Part shown: positions 36,860-51,200 of the stretch, piece by piece
How positions within the stretch are numbered: position 1 is the first letter of the stretch
Layout of the letters: each line of letters opens with the position of its first letter
Source: Allolobophora icterica
Taxonomy: Eukaryota; Annelida; Clitellata; Crassiclitellata; Lumbricidae
Assembly: GCA_963556255.1 (NCBI GenBank)
Contig: OY744604.1
Location: 79,065,197-79,129,196 of the forward strand
Direction: 5' to 3'
Length of the DNA: 64,000 nt
The notes under the pieces: model-generated
The model's input: only the letters and a program-made list of their open reading frames with translations
What the model was told of the DNA's origin: nothing
Databases searched by the model: none
Translations under genes and position numbers: made by a program

Positions 36860-38239
36860 GTAGCTTACCACGTGATGCAAGGTGTACTTAGATTTTATCA
36901 GTGATGTGTTTAAAGAGAGTGCAAGTACTTGTGCTTAGATTCCATTTCGATGCGTAAAAATTGAGCATCGTTGTTATCGAAAAAAACTTTAGTTATCCAA
37001 AATACTTTAATCTAGAAATCACTTTGAATTAAATGATTCAAATCAGCTCATATTAAATCATGAATAGGTCTCAATGACAAAGTCTATTACACGTCTTCTG
37101 TCGTCTGCAACTCATTGGTCGTCTGTTTTTATTGGCCCTATCTCAGCAATATAGTCTGAACTCCTAGCAGTCTATTGTACGCATGCCATCTAGTAACTTT
37201 GAGTAGAGATGTATGGGCACATCATTCATAAAGTTTCACATTTTGAACAAGTGTAGTCTTGCAATTGAAAGGTCCTACTATTCAGTTGATGAGTCCAATA
37301 CTGACCTAACTAATAAACACTTTTCACCTTAGATGAGAGATAGACCAGGCCCATATTTCAAGACCAATGCTCGCGCGAGAGAAAGCACAAAGACTAGAAA
37401 TGGAAATAGCATAGATATAGAGAGACAGACAGACTAACAGAGATAGATAGATGGGCAACTATCTACTATTGCTATGGGTAGCTCAATGAGTAGCACTGAG
37501 ATCACTTATATAGCTTGCCCTTATGATTATTCAAGTCATAGGAGCATCTGAGCGTATTTTACGTTATGGAGCATAATCAGCATAAACACTAGGCCATATG
37601 GTTCTATTGGCACGAAATGGCCTAAGACACAGGACCTTCTAAGATGGGCCATGCATGGCTAAGCAAAATAATTTATGAACAGCGCCTTAAGACACATAGT
37701 TTGAGTCAGTCAACTTACAAGAATAGTAATTACATCCATAAAATATTGCTCAGACACTACTGTGGCCAGATTGAAAATTTGCAAACTGTTTAATTTCAAG
37801 CACGTTTAGTACTACTACATGCAAACACATTTGTAGCGTTAATACAAAGACCCATGTTACTGCCTGGTGTCTGACTGCAGCCCACAGTGATAATGATTCT
37901 GAAAGAAGAATTGATTACAAGTAATTTATTGGCCATGTGTGGAATCTTTTAATCACATCTAGTGTAGCGTTGGGAGTGTTACTTGGCTGAATCTAGTACG
38001 ATTGATTGGTGTATACGGACTTCATCAACTTGGTTGTGTAAGAGTTGTAACGAACACAGATAGAACTAAGCTAATATTGCAATACTATTACTTTATAATT
38101 AAATTTACTTTACATTACTTTACTGAATTTATTTCACTTGATTGCCCTATCTTTGCTCTGCTTCACTTTACTTTATTTTATCCTACATTATGTTAATTTA
38201 CTTAATCTTCTGGTCCTTATATTCGACTCCCATGTTGGG
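36860..38239. other. Intergenic, no gene recognised
   Basis: AT-rich sequence with short frames only. A (AGAC)n-like stretch is near 37418-37455. Confidence 0.4.
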
Positions 38240-38335
38240 AATTAACAAGCAATAGGGGGCTCGCCTTAGCGGGACACCATCCCTTCTGGGTCTCCCGTTG
38301 TGTCCTATTAATATTTCCGATCCTTATCATTCAGG
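38240..38335 (+). repeat. CR1-like LINE 3' UTR fragment
   Basis: GGGGGCTCGCCTTAGCGGGACACC...GGGTCTCCCGTTGTGTCC shows the G-rich 3' signature of 36085-36237, more diverged. Confidence 0.5.
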
Positions 38336-39879
38336 TTTATTTTCTTTCATTAAAAATTCAGGCTCAGCACATACCAATGATACCAATCTAAGGAACATAT
38401 ATTATTGTGTTGAAAATTTGGTAATCTTATGTATTAAAATAAACATGTTAATATGAGAACTTAAATTAGTTGTGTGTATTGTTGTTTAATACAAACAGTG
38501 ATTTACTAAAATAGTATCTGTTAAACGGTAAAGGATTCTGTAACGGATTAAACAACCTGATGTTAAGGAACGAATGTAAATCAAATGTGTGGACCAATAA
38601 AAAGCGTTCTGTTCTGTTCTGTAATGCAACAAAAAAATATGCATATGCACGTGTAACAAGGGTAAATAGCACATGCAGTAACAGACGTGAACGTCAACAG
38701 GACCCAAAGACACACTTACAGAATAGATATTCTAGATCTTTTCGGGCTTTAATGGCTACAATAACAATAGTTTGAAAAAAATATAGTACCACTTATTTTC
38801 TGCGTTACTTTAGGCCACATGAGTTTCTGCTCTTTTCAGACACTGTTCTCAAGAATCTCGGAGGAAACCAGAATTGTGAGTTATAATTATAAATAGATTC
38901 ATGTAACGCCCTCTAGACAGAAAGCAATTAACGATTATAAATGCATTATGACTAAGAAAATGGCAGTACATTACTAATAAAAGAGGTAATTGTTTAAACG
39001 ACAGCGTATGATTATTCATCCAGTTGCAATGGAACACCGGTAATTATTTAAACCACGATAACATTGTAATATGCCACGTGATGTTGAAACACGTAAGTGA
39101 CTCAGATGGTTATTCTTTAAGTTAAATATACTTGCATAAAGAGTTGAATATTTAGCCTGTTTTTCCAATGTCAGTATGTATTCGCATGAGTGCGCGCGAG
39201 AGTTTTTGGCAGGCTTTCGAGTATGCATAAGTTTGAGTGAATAAGGCTTGCGGGACGTGTGCATTGAACTATTATAATTTATGTTGCTGAGTAGATGCTA
39301 GTTTATAATTAAATAAGCACATAGCGAGCAGGCACCTGAAGTGTCCGTCATCTCCTGCAGCGATACAGAAGGAAAGTTCCATGCAGGCGGGTTTGCGTAG
39401 TAATTAATTCTTAATTAGCAGTTTCTATGCCGTCGTATAATGCACAATGTATCAACCGATGAAGCACCAAAATGTTGTAGCCAAGCCGTAAGTCAGAAGG
39501 TCAGTCCGCCAAAATAGAGTGACAACCCATGGCGATTAAAGAATTTGAAAAAGGTAAGTCTTAGCAAAAAGAACGAAATACCACAAGTGACTGACGAGAA
39601 CTCACCGATACTTTAAGCGACTGCCAAAGTCTAAGTCCATCTACCGGAAAACCTCATTCATGACACGACATATGAGAATGAGACTCGAGAACGAACGATA
39701 GAACGTGTTTTATGCATAAGAATGTAAACTATTGTTTATATATTAGGCCTTTTAACCTATACGAAGATGCATCTATCAAAGCAACGACTATATGTAACAA
39801 ACTTGCATTATATTATGTATTGCATATAGTTTTTAAATGATCCCTAAGTCAGCTTCAGATGTGTAAATGACGGGAAGAA
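38336..39879. other. Intergenic, no gene recognised
   Basis: No frame with a recognisable domain and no clear exon. Confidence 0.4.
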
Positions 39880-40098
39880 ATTAAGTTCGAGATTTCAACT
39901 CCACCTGCACCCCCTAGCCAACTCAGCTATAATGAGTACATTGACCGTACACGGTCAGTGGGAAGATGAGACGGCGAGGGAGAGGACTGGTCACCCGCCC
40001 TCATAAGCCTAGGCTAAGCAAATGAAGTCGTTAACACTTCACACCCATCGCAGCTTCAGGGCTAGCTTAAAGGACTGCTCTTCTCCTTCTTCTTCTTT
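39880..40098 (+). repeat. SINE (tRNA-Asp-like family)
   Basis: GCCAACTCAGCTATAATGAG, TGACCGTACACGGTCAGTGG, GATGAGACGGCGAGGGAG and CTTCAGGGCTAGCTTAAAGG with a (CTTCTT)n tail match 58300-58578. The tRNA-like head is mostly lost. Confidence 0.8.
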
Positions 40099-40659
40099 CC
40101 CATCCAGCGAATGCTAGAGCACAATAGTGTGCTTGACATGCAGCAGACAACGTTTTCGGCAATTTAACCACCAACAAAAGCCACCTAGCGACTGGTAGGC
40201 CCGACTGGGGCGTGCATAATAAGTGACCAACATAATGCAGCAGCTAATGTTTCGCATAGCTATTATACGGGGCCTACCACATAATGTATTTTTCAAGAAA
40301 TAAATATGACAAATATAATTTAGGTCAAATCGAGGTATTAACAAATCCGATAGAGACAGGTTGAAGTTTTATACGAGTTTCTCCGCCAAATGGTATTTGC
40401 AATTTTTTTTAATGCGCGTAAATTTTGGATTAATCATTCTGAAATTTGTAACCTTATTTCCGTTATATAGGCCTATCAGTTAATAGAAAATGTTGAAGAA
40501 GTCCATTCCTAAGAAGTGGACCATTTTCTCTGCCGAGGTCACATACATAGAACAAGAAAAAGAACAGTCCCTTATGCTATAGGCCTAGCCTGTGAGACAG
40601 CTATGTATAATTGTATATGAATTGTCAGTGACATCATTTTGTTAGCACTGGCTTAATAT

Positions 40660-40850
40660 GAAGGCGGGTCGCCAGTTCTGTCCCTCGAGGTGTTATCTTC
40701 CTACCGACAGTGCACGGTCAGTAGGCCTACTATAGTTAAATTGGCTAGGAGTGCAGTTGGAGCAGAAATCTCGAAAAATTTCTATCCGCTCCCGGGTTTG
40801 AACCTCTGATCATTGATTGACAGTGCAGCACGCTAGCCAATATGCTATCG
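40660..40850 (-). repeat. SINE (tRNA-Asp-like family)
   Basis: Reverse-orientation copy. It contains CCTACCGACAGTGCACGGTC and ends in a tRNA-like head with a B box on the minus strand (GGTTCAAACCC at about 40795-40805). Confidence 0.7.
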
Positions 40851-41419
40851 CGTACCTGACGGATAACCGGTTATTTGTACAGCCCCATTTTGAACCTACA
40901 AATAATCCCGAAGCATGTTACTTATCAAATCAGTTGGGACTTAAATTAAATGCATTTAATTCTGAAATAAAGACAGTAATACATAGAAGACTAGATTCAA
41001 TGATGTTCATAGAATAGCTGTTGCAACGTAGTACATGTGTAGGCCTACCATGGGCACGACGTTCCAAAGCCAACCATCCTCCGCAGTCATTCATCTGCAT
41101 GTCTGCATTCCAGACCTTTAGATTTGACTCGATTTTGGTAACAACTATGCCGAATGATAATCCAAAAATACGCCAACGTCCCGAAAACCTCCATCGATTT
41201 AAAAGTTAACATCTTGAAATGAATGCCTGTATGTTACGCTTAGCAGTACTCACCTAGCGAATGGTAGTGCACACGCGTTGACCAGCATGTAGCAGACACT
41301 GCTTGCGAATTTAATCATCAGCAGTAACCACCTAGCGACTGCTAGAACAGACTGGGGAGCGCAAAATGAGTCACCGACATAACGCAATAGACAATGTTTC
41401 GTGAATTTAACGATCAGCA

Positions 41420-41985
41420 GTGGCCTCAATGATCATGCGGTCGCCGGTTCGACTCCGTGTAACGAACCTGGGCAAGTTGTCTGCGCACATCGTGCCTCTG
41501 TCACCAAGCAGTAAAATTTGGTACCGGCCTGAGCTGGGAAGTAAACGGCAAGCCTGCGATATCACTGGCCCCGTGTTCAGGACCTTGGGATCAGTGTTTA
41601 ATCTAGACGTCTTTGGGGGGGGGGTAAAGTTCCCCCCCAGGATTGATGTTTCCGCCCCCAGAGGCCGGCAATATTATAATGTTGAGAGCTTTTGGGGAGG
41701 CAAATTCCCCCCCCCCCAGGATACATGGTGATATATGGTTTCCCCCCCCCCCCAGAGGTGAGTAAGGTACTTGTGTAGTTGCTTGAGAGGCAAATTCCTG
41801 GATGAAAGTTAGAAAAATCTGGATGAAAGTTGAAAAAGTCTGACAAATTGGCTGGTCCCCCCAGAAACCTGGTTTCCCCTCCCAGAAGAGGGGGACTAGA
41901 TTAAACACTGCTTGGGATTCGTCCATTTCCGGCTCAAGAGCCTTGAAAAGGATATATGAGCGCCTCTCCTACGGGCGCTGAGCCC
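41420..41985 (+). repeat. tRNA-derived SINE interrupted by a MITE
   Basis: The head has a pol III B box (GGTTCGACTCC at 41453-41463). The body runs to CCGTGTTCAGGACCTTGGG, is split by the MITE 41592-41910, and resumes at ATTCGTCCATTTCCGG with a LINE-like GAGCGCCTCTCC tail. Confidence 0.55.
41592..41910. mobile_element. hAT-type MITE, 319 bp
   Basis: Inverted termini CAGTGTTTAATCTAG ... CTAGATTAAACACTG with a perfect 8-bp duplication CTTGGGAT (41584-41591 and 41911-41918). The interior is G/C homopolymer-rich (GGGGGGGGG, CCCCCCCCC) and non-coding. Confidence 0.93.
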
Positions 41986-42249
41986 ATGGTTGTCTTCACT
42001 TTTACTCTTTAGTGGCCTCCTGGCAAATGGTGGCGGGCACACGAGTGACCTATATGCAACTGTGTTAGCCAATTACAAAGACGCCTTAAAAGCAAACGAA
42101 CAGCCGTTTTAGCTCAGTGTATAATGACAATAATTATGCCCTGTAAGTCAGATGAGTTTCCAGCCCCTGGCTTATACAGATCAGCTATCAACACCGGATT
42201 TACTATTTACGCTTAAATTAATAATGATTACCTCCTAAAAATTCCAAAA

Positions 42250-42289
42250 ATGTTTCTTTTGTATGTTACTTTACTCGTATGGTTGACAG
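42250..42289 (+). CDS. Receptor exon 1: signal peptide
   Basis: ATG opens MFLLYVTLLVWLT, a short hydrophobic leader. The GTACGT donor follows in phase 1, matching exon 2. Confidence 0.7.
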
Positions 42290-45200
42290 GTACGTTGTAT
42301 GTTCTTTCTAGTGTTTCGTTAGCTGCTAATATTAGGGCCTACGTAAATTGTTTTTTATGCATTAGTAAAACAGTTTTAGCAGACAATACCAACATTTAAG
42401 GTCGCATTTATTGGCGATCACAGGCTGACACATGTAGCGGAGTTGCAGTTTCCTAAACATAGCAGTTGAACTCTATGAACCCTTGCAGCCAAAAACCTTA
42501 TGCACGGAATAATTGGAAACTGTTTGTGGTTAATAATTGCGTTGCGAACATATCGGCCCAGAAATTTTATATGGGGGATCCAGTTACGTGACGTTTCTAC
42601 AAACGCCAAACACAATACAAACTCCTTTCATACTCTTACAGTGGGGTATCTAGCCGAGGGGTACTGGAATTCAAACCTACCCAGGAAAAGACCATTAACC
42701 TTGGGGTATGCATAGATGAAATTAGCTTTTTAGCTGATCCCCTACCACCACCACATCGGTAACTACTGACTCTCATCTGTCCCGTCTTGTTTTCCCCGAG
42801 ACCAAGGCCTTGGTCTCGAGTGCACTCGAGTTCGTTTTTAACAGTCTTGGTCTTGGTCTTGATGTTCAAAGTCTTGGTCTTAGTCTTGGTCTTGAGGTTC
42901 AAAGTCTTGGTCTTGATCTTGCAAGACCAAGACCGATACTCGACTGTAATATGAACTGTCATGTAGCAAAACTCAAGAATTAAAAAAAAATTATCAAATA
43001 ATTACTAATACAATTGTTTTAGTATTTGCACAGTGTCAATGAGGCTTCATTGTTGTTTTGGACAATTATTTTTGACTTTCGGGGAGAATTTAAAATAACT
43101 GACGATTTGTACATTTACATCCAGTGCTTGAAAACCTGTTGTTTCTGCCAGCGACTTCAGCACCTGTAGAACGTATTTTTCAGATGGCGAATTTTTTTTG
43201 AAACCCCGCGGGGCACGTCTTGGGCAGAAAAGTTTTGAGCAAATTGCTATTTATAAAATGCAACAGGCATTTGGAATCACATTTCGCATATAGGAATTTT
43301 TAAATACGAAGTCGGAATTTTCTGCAATCTGCATTTATAGTTGTTTTGCTTGAATAAAATATAAGGCTCATGTTTACATGTACATTAAAACTAGGGAATA
43401 GTTCGACTTGACAGTTTTTTTAATAAGGAATAGAAGTCTGGATATGATTATGATTTTTTGAGTCTTGGTCTGGGTCTTGAGGTTGAAAGTCTTGGTCTTG
43501 GTCTTGAGGTTGAAATTGTGGTCTTGGTTTTGGTCTTAGGTTCAAAGTCTTGGTGAGGTTTAAGGTCTTGACAACAAGACTGGATCTGTCGACCGGTATT
43601 AGTGTCATGCAATAAAGAGGCAGATTTCACATATTCGATCTTTTATGTCGGCTAAATACATAAGATTCCAGAGCTCCACCTTGGACCCCGTTGGAGAATA
43701 TACTGTCCTTCGCAGACCCTCTTTTCGTTAGGACTTTCGTGACACGTACCGGGGCACACTGTTTCAAACTACCTTGATTTTCATCCAAGATCACGCAAGC
43801 ATGTAGTCCAAACGTGTTCAATTTTGTACTAAGTGCTTAAAATGCGTTTGGGGAGCTTAAGACATTTCACCATACACCCTGGTGAATCAACACAAAAGAA
43901 ATTTTCGTCGCTTTAGATTGACAAATCTTCTGACAGGGAACTCTCATGGACGTACATAAAAGCGATTTCTTCTAAATTTTAACCTTCTAGGAATTAAGAT
44001 ACTCTTTTGTGGAAACTGAAAAAATGCCGGTACTATTAAATGTGACAAGAAGTCCTTGCCGTTTGCTGTATTTTCTGTATCAATAAATCTAAACTATTAT
44101 CTAACTTTTCATTATTCCGTTACAAAAGTACAAACATCAGTCGATGGTCACTTCGAAGCAAACTTGCCTTTTTATGCTGTTTCCAATGTGTCTATATGCA
44201 AGCAATGTTATTTCCAACATTCATTCATGAGCGCATCATTTTGGATTTCACTTGATGAACCAAATTTCAGAACAATTTTGGTAATACATTTGCAAAATCT
44301 GTTTACATTTCAAAGTGTTCTATTTCTCAAGCAGAGATTATGGCAAATTTGTGTGCATCAGATCGCCCTGAAAACACGCTTCATTATAAAAACGAATCCG
44401 ACATTACGCGGGCGATTAGAATGGACAAAATTGTTCAACCTTAAAATATTACCTCACCATAAAAGACGGTTCCCAAAGCCAGTGTAATAAGGAATTATAG
44501 TGTGTATTTGAATGTGTAATGTCTTACTGCAGGTACGAGCCAAACAATTACTCGTTTTCCTCTGAATGCAGCTGTTGTCGTTGGTCAGACTGTGAGATTC
44601 AGCTGTCGTACTGAGTCACACAATTCAGTTTTGTGGACATATAAGGCAATCGGATCAAAGAAAGAATGTATTCTGCTGAATCTCAATAACACAGCAGCAG
44701 ATTGTGAATGTGACAACTGTAGAGTGAACGAGACTGAACCTGGTCAGTTTGATTTACAGATCATCAATACGAGACAATCAGACGCCGGAACCTACATTTG
44801 CGTTGAAAAGAAAGAAAATATATCTGGAGCTATCAGCAATGCTGCTGAGTTAATCGTTTTTGGTAAGCTCGTATTTGCAATAGGCATAGAAACTGCTACA
44901 TTCGACACAAAATTATACATGCAGACAAGCTATGTTAACGGTGGAAACACACAAGTATGATAGCTTTGGTGCTCTAGACTGATCATTCTGAAATTTATTG
45001 CCAGTTACTATAGGCCTACACTCATAATACCTTCAGCAACTATGACATATTTTAAAATCCAAAACGAAAAGTGACATTACCAGTTCATTGCAACCAGTGA
45101 GTTGTATGATTTGACTAGTAAAAAAATACAACATCTTAGGTATAATTATTTTCTATCATAAAATCGATAACCGCTCAGTTCGCCGGCAATCTTAGTGTAA

Positions 45201-48200
45201 TGAATATATAACTACTTGATGTCATTCAATGTCAGCGGTGAATCCTCTTATTTAATGTCTTGTTGATCATTCGTTAATTTTCATCGCATGTTGACACACC
45301 GCAACATGTTACAGCAAGCAAATAAAGAAAAATATAAGAAATAACTAGTGATCTCGACTATCTAAGGGCAGAATACAAGACTCTAGGTATGAAATTCGAG
45401 TCGTCCTTAGGTATAAAGGGCAAAGTCATGTGGGCGCGGGCGGAGATTATACTGTCGGTCAATTACAGGCGGGAATAAACCCCTAAGAACGTGAATTGAG
45501 TTACGAGACACAGAGAGCAACAGAACCAAATCGGTCGTTCTCTTCAGCTGCTCCACATTAGGTGTTGAGTCAGAAAGATAGCCAGCCCTCTTCCTCTGAG
45601 AATAAATCTATGAAAACAATACCTATATTTATTGCAATAATGACGCTGTTACAGTAATTGTGACTGTAATTAGTAACTTCTATTGTGCTAATACGCAAGG
45701 CATCAACCAATGGCACACCAGAAAGACGCTGTAATCTGGTCAGTATCCAAAAGAGCAGTCCGCTAAGACAGAGAGACACTTTATGGTTGATCGCACTAAC
45801 ACGTCCTTAGGTAAATCAAGTTGAAAAATATCATACTAAATAATACATTTAATTTCGGGGCCAATGGTTTATTTTTGCAACAGCATTGGTTCCTGAATGC
45901 GGTAGCAACCTCACTGGACCAAACTCATCGTTGCTGGTGGATAATGATTCTGTTCGGATATGGTGCATAGCAAGCTTCCGAGGCAACATAGCTCCAGTGA
46001 TGGAATGGCTAAATGAAGCAACAAATGAAATCATTCCTTCTCAAACCACTACTCACCAAAATAGTAAAGTTGAGTCTGAAATCATCATACAACTGAAACA
46101 CGACAATAGTGGAATGGCTTATTCTTCTACAACGTACTTCAATCAGTCGGTTTCTGACGCCCATGCTGGCATTTATATTATTGCAAAGAATGCGCCGGAT
46201 TACAAGTATACGTGGACTTCGCAGAACGCTTCATGTAAGCGATAACATTAATACTATAAATAGTGAATACAAATCACTTGTCAGATACGACATCTCTAGT
46301 GATAAATAATATTCTACGCAATGAGCAGCTGCTACTACGTCAGCACTTAATATTTCTTCAGCCTGCATTTTAGCCCGTAGGTTCACCTTGTGCTGTCAAC
46401 TCCTGGAGCTCTAGCGATCGCCACGACACACATTCTCCATTGCTTCCTATTCGAAGTCAGGTCCCTTAGTGCTTCCAGATTCATGCCAGTTACATCGTGA
46501 ATCTCATCCATCCATTTCTTCCTTGGTCGACCCCGTCTTTTTTTCCCCTCACCACAAGCCAACATCATTTCCGTAGGTTAAGTCCTGCAAATACAATCTG
46601 AAACAGTTTCTAAAGGAATATTAATGTGCAGAATAGGGTGGTCCATATTTATATGGCAAAATTTCAAAGTGTCAAAAAACTCTCTCCACAAGGCTGCCCT
46701 TATTTACATATGTATACAGAAGAAGCATGCCAAAAATTCAATCAATCTGAGTAGTTTTAGGGGTCGCTATGATTTCAACAAATTCCTGATAAACGCATTT
46801 TGGATGAAATTTTGGTCGTATAAAGTTCTAAATTTTGTGTTCAAATTACTAGAATAATAAGGACATGTAAATGTTGCATTGTGAAGGCACTAACAGTGGT
46901 TGCAAACTGTTGCAGTGGCATTTGCTTCATCCAAGTCTACTCCAAAGACAAATAATCTCTAGAGGAACACAGTTTCTAGTTCAGAGGTTGCTGATGCCTT
47001 ATACAGGGTCAACGTTCCAGATCGTGAAGCTGTGCTTGTGGTTGCATCGGTGGAAAGGGGCTAGTATTTGATACCACCTTATCCAATTTTGGAATACATC
47101 TAGGAGCTTGTTTTCTCATTGACGAAGCAGTGGGTCATGAGCTCGTGATGACTGGTTGCCGACATCATATCTTGGAGGTCGTTCTCAGTACTCAGTGACT
47201 TCACAGTTCTGTTTGGCGCAACTAGGTGACCCGAGGTTGGCATATTCAAGAGATTCCAAACGAAGTGACCATACGTACAGCAAGTGAGCTACACACCAGC
47301 AAAAGACTGGCTCTTTAGTGATGAAATGCACAGCCTACGGGAGGAGGTGGTATAATTTTACACAACTGCCATCAACCACCTACAGCCCAGAGAAGATTAC
47401 CTTGAGCTTCTTCGATTGTGACTCATCTTCCTTGAGGGATCTGTGAAGGACATCAAGTTCCGAGCTCCAGGAGCAATGCACCATGCTCGCTGGATGGCGA
47501 AGGCCATCTATGCTCTGAAGATGGTACTCTTCCAAGACCAGATGAATCTGACGGCCCGAGAGAAAAGTAGAATGACAGAGCTTTCCCTTTTTTTGTTTCA
47601 CTTGTGTGTGTCTGGCATGAAGCTCCACTGGCACCGAATGATGCATGAAATGATGCCAAGATGCTTAGTCTGCTCAAGATGTATCCGAATCGCTTTGTTG
47701 CCAAGCCTCCTCCACAGCAATGTCTCGTCATCTTTGGTACCTTTCTGAACACCTCATAGGACTGGCACTGTTCAACAGTTGGGCTGACCCAAATGTCAAG
47801 AGGGCCATGGTAGCCAAACACCAGCTTGCAAAGACTCCATCGGCTCTGTGAAGGATGAATGACTTCTGGAGACTGGAGAACTGGAGACTGGAGAACTTTG
47901 TGACCAAGCAAACCATGAACCTCTTCAAGTTGCTGAGCATCAAAGGGAAGGAGGAGGCTGAGATTTTCCTTTCAAAGGGCCCAGAAGAATGGGAAGATAA
48001 CGTGTCCTACAAGAACTTGAAAGTAAGAGTCCAAACCGTGAAAGTGGTCAATGACTGCGCTGAATGTGCCATTGCTCTCATCCAGAAATACATTGAAACG
48101 ATCACAAAAATGTAGATCAAAAGCAGTTCTTGCTCCAGTTTGTCCAACGCCAGCTGTACCCCCACCCCATCCAAAGCAGCAATGACGGATGATGATCGCT

Positions 48201-51200
48201 ACAAGAAAAACATTGTAAACTGTTGCTATGCATAGTTGCATACACAGTTTGACTATATCCTTCAGAATTGTCGAACTTCATTTAACCAGTTCCTAAATGT
48301 TGCACGCATTCGTTCTGCATTCATTCGTGTCAGTGTCAATTTAGTGACTTTTATCTGAAAGTCTATTTTCAAGACTTGTTACTGTTGACATTTTTAGATA
48401 CCAGGTAACAGTTTTTCAATTGTTTTATAATCGTTCACTTCCTGTTACTGAATGTCGAAAAAATAAAAATAAAAGATGGAAGTAATTATCAAAATTAACT
48501 CGTTATTTGCTGTTTTTCGCTGTTTATCCAAAAAGTGATAATGCATAGCGACCCCTAAATATTCTCAGATTAACTTCAAAATTTGTCACAAAACTCACAA
48601 TATTACATGTAACAAGGGCAGCTTTGTGGGGAAAAACTTCTAAATTTCATTTTTTGGACACCTTAGTGCATAATATGCATTTAGTTTTAATTACGTGGGC
48701 CTACAATGCAACTCATTTACGTTGTGTATTAAACTTAGCTGCCAACTAGTATATGGCAGCGTATCCTGTATCGGCTCTGCTCTCTTGTCTGGCAAAGCGT
48801 CTTGGGCACAGCTCCTCGCTACTTATGCTCCATCTTTACTCTCTCTTCCTCCTTTACGGGTCGCTCAGCTCTTCGTTCCTCTACTCGGGGTGACTTTCTG
48901 GTTCCATTTGCCCGCACTGCTACAATGCAGCGTCGAGCATTTTCTGTTGTTGGTCCAACAGTGTGGAATGACTTGCCATCTTTCCTTCGCCTATCTCCTC
49001 GTACACACTCGTCTTCCTTCTACACCCTATTGAAGACTTTTCTCTATGATCAGGCCTGGCTCGGGAGCGCCTCTGAGTAGAACTCTTGAAGAGGCGCTAT
49101 ATAAATTTTATGATTGATTTTATGATTGATTGATTGATTGATATGGTATTAAGTGTAAATAAAAATAATTATTTTGAATACTGGTCTATAGGCAGTCGAA
49201 AACCGACAACAGAAACAAACAGCAATATCCATCCAGCACAGCACGCTGAGCCTTTTGCCATTTCGATGATAACAACTTTCGTTATACTACTGGTGGCTCT
49301 CATTCTCTGCATCGTTTTCTTAAAGAACTCAAGCAAAGGTTAGATACCGCCACATTAATATTAGGCGTATCCTTTGAAATGCCAAAGTGGCAAACTGGTA
49401 AAGATTCGGCCTTCCACTATGCACATAGTAGCTTAACTTTTGATTTTTCAAACTTATCGAATTTTGATTGGCCTTCTTTACTGGATCAAGATATTTGGAT
49501 ACTATTTCACATTTAATCATCATCAACTGATACAAATGTGCCGTAGAAGTATGTTAGAGTAGTTTACTGTAGATTAGACCAGATCAGATCACTGCCGTCT
49601 ATGTTGGGTAATTATTTCAGAGTTAATTGATTATTCGTTAAAATAGAATCTTACAAATGAACTACTTTTAACAGCGACAATAAGTTGACATCTTGCAGTC
49701 TGACACTGATGATTAGACGTTTGCATCGTTATAGGATTGCATGAAAACTTTTGTCACGTTAACCAAATAGTTTACTCCTTCTTCACCAATTTAAAAGCAG
49801 TTGCAAAGTTACTTTGTTAGACACATACATATCACAGGCCTAGTAACTGAAACGATTTCCCCAACTGATTTATGTGCAATTGCATTATTACAGAAAAATG
49901 CTGCGAAAAGAAACAAGAAATACATAAAATTTGTTATAGAAAGTTACACGAAGAATTTTCTTGTCCTTTCTCCTGCAACTTTTGACGCCTATCTGTATAC
50001 TGTTGTTCACGGAAGACTAATCTTATTGTTGTGCGATGCTTAATAAAGGCTTTAATAGAGTAACCAAAGTTCCACTTGATATCTCTGGATAACTTTTCTG
50101 ACACAAATCATCGCTCCTGTTTAGGCTGGTGTCATGCGTTTAGCTTTTAAGAAGGTTTTTTTTATATAAATTTCGAGATTACGAATACGACATTCAGAAA
50201 GTGGCAATCTAGAGGGGCTTGATCTCCGCTTGTAAAAATATCGATCGTTTCCCTTTGCAGCCGGAATGCGAAACCTGATCCTTCACGTGTAATTTCCAAG
50301 CAATAGCCAGAAAAAATAAGCTTTTTCTTTTTGCTATTATTGTTTGCTCTGCTTAGGTTCATCCACATTTGGACATAAGATTGCATACAACAGAATGACT
50401 ATGCGAACTTGCAATATTATTACTATTACATTTTCAGTCTTATCAGTAAGCTGTAGATAAGCATTGAAAGGGAATGTAATAAAGTTAATTGATTTATGTA
50501 TTTTCATTCGTAACAGGATGTTTTAGAAAGGTGCCGTCTGCTGGACCCAATATTATTTCCCATACAAACGCTGAAGGTAAACAATAAATTATAACATTGG
50601 CATATCTCAAACTGGATAATGTAGGCCCCTTTCTCCCTTTCGAAGCAGGTTATTTTCACTATTACTATTATTGACAGCAAAAACAAAAGCAATTTCTTTA
50701 TGCTTTGTTTGCATAAAAGATAAAATGCTGAAATGGCCATAATGATTACCATATTTACCTTAGTGCGTAATTTTCCTATTCATGTGAAAGTCTGTTTCTC
50801 TTTCGTCTTAATATCTGACTACAAAATTACTTCTTTAACATCGTTAACCAGCCACGAATCTCGTGTTGTGCTTAAGTAATAAATATCCTGCTTTTAATAA
50901 ACTGCTGCCAGAAATTTTTAACACTAGAATCTTGAATCTATAATACAAAAACACTCTTTTGCATATCTTCAATTTCAGATGATGGAAATTGATTCTGTAA
51001 GACTTAACTGTATTCTCACATAAAAAAATACATTGGCAAACACGTGCAGACGTTTCAATTCATTACGATGTATATTTTCATATCCAATTTCCAAAGTGAA
51101 ATTAAAGCACAAAGTTACTACACAATTTTCATATTTCTAGGCGTTTCTAATATCTTCTATGAAGACCCGCATGTAAGCGTTACGTCTCCGATTAACGGTA

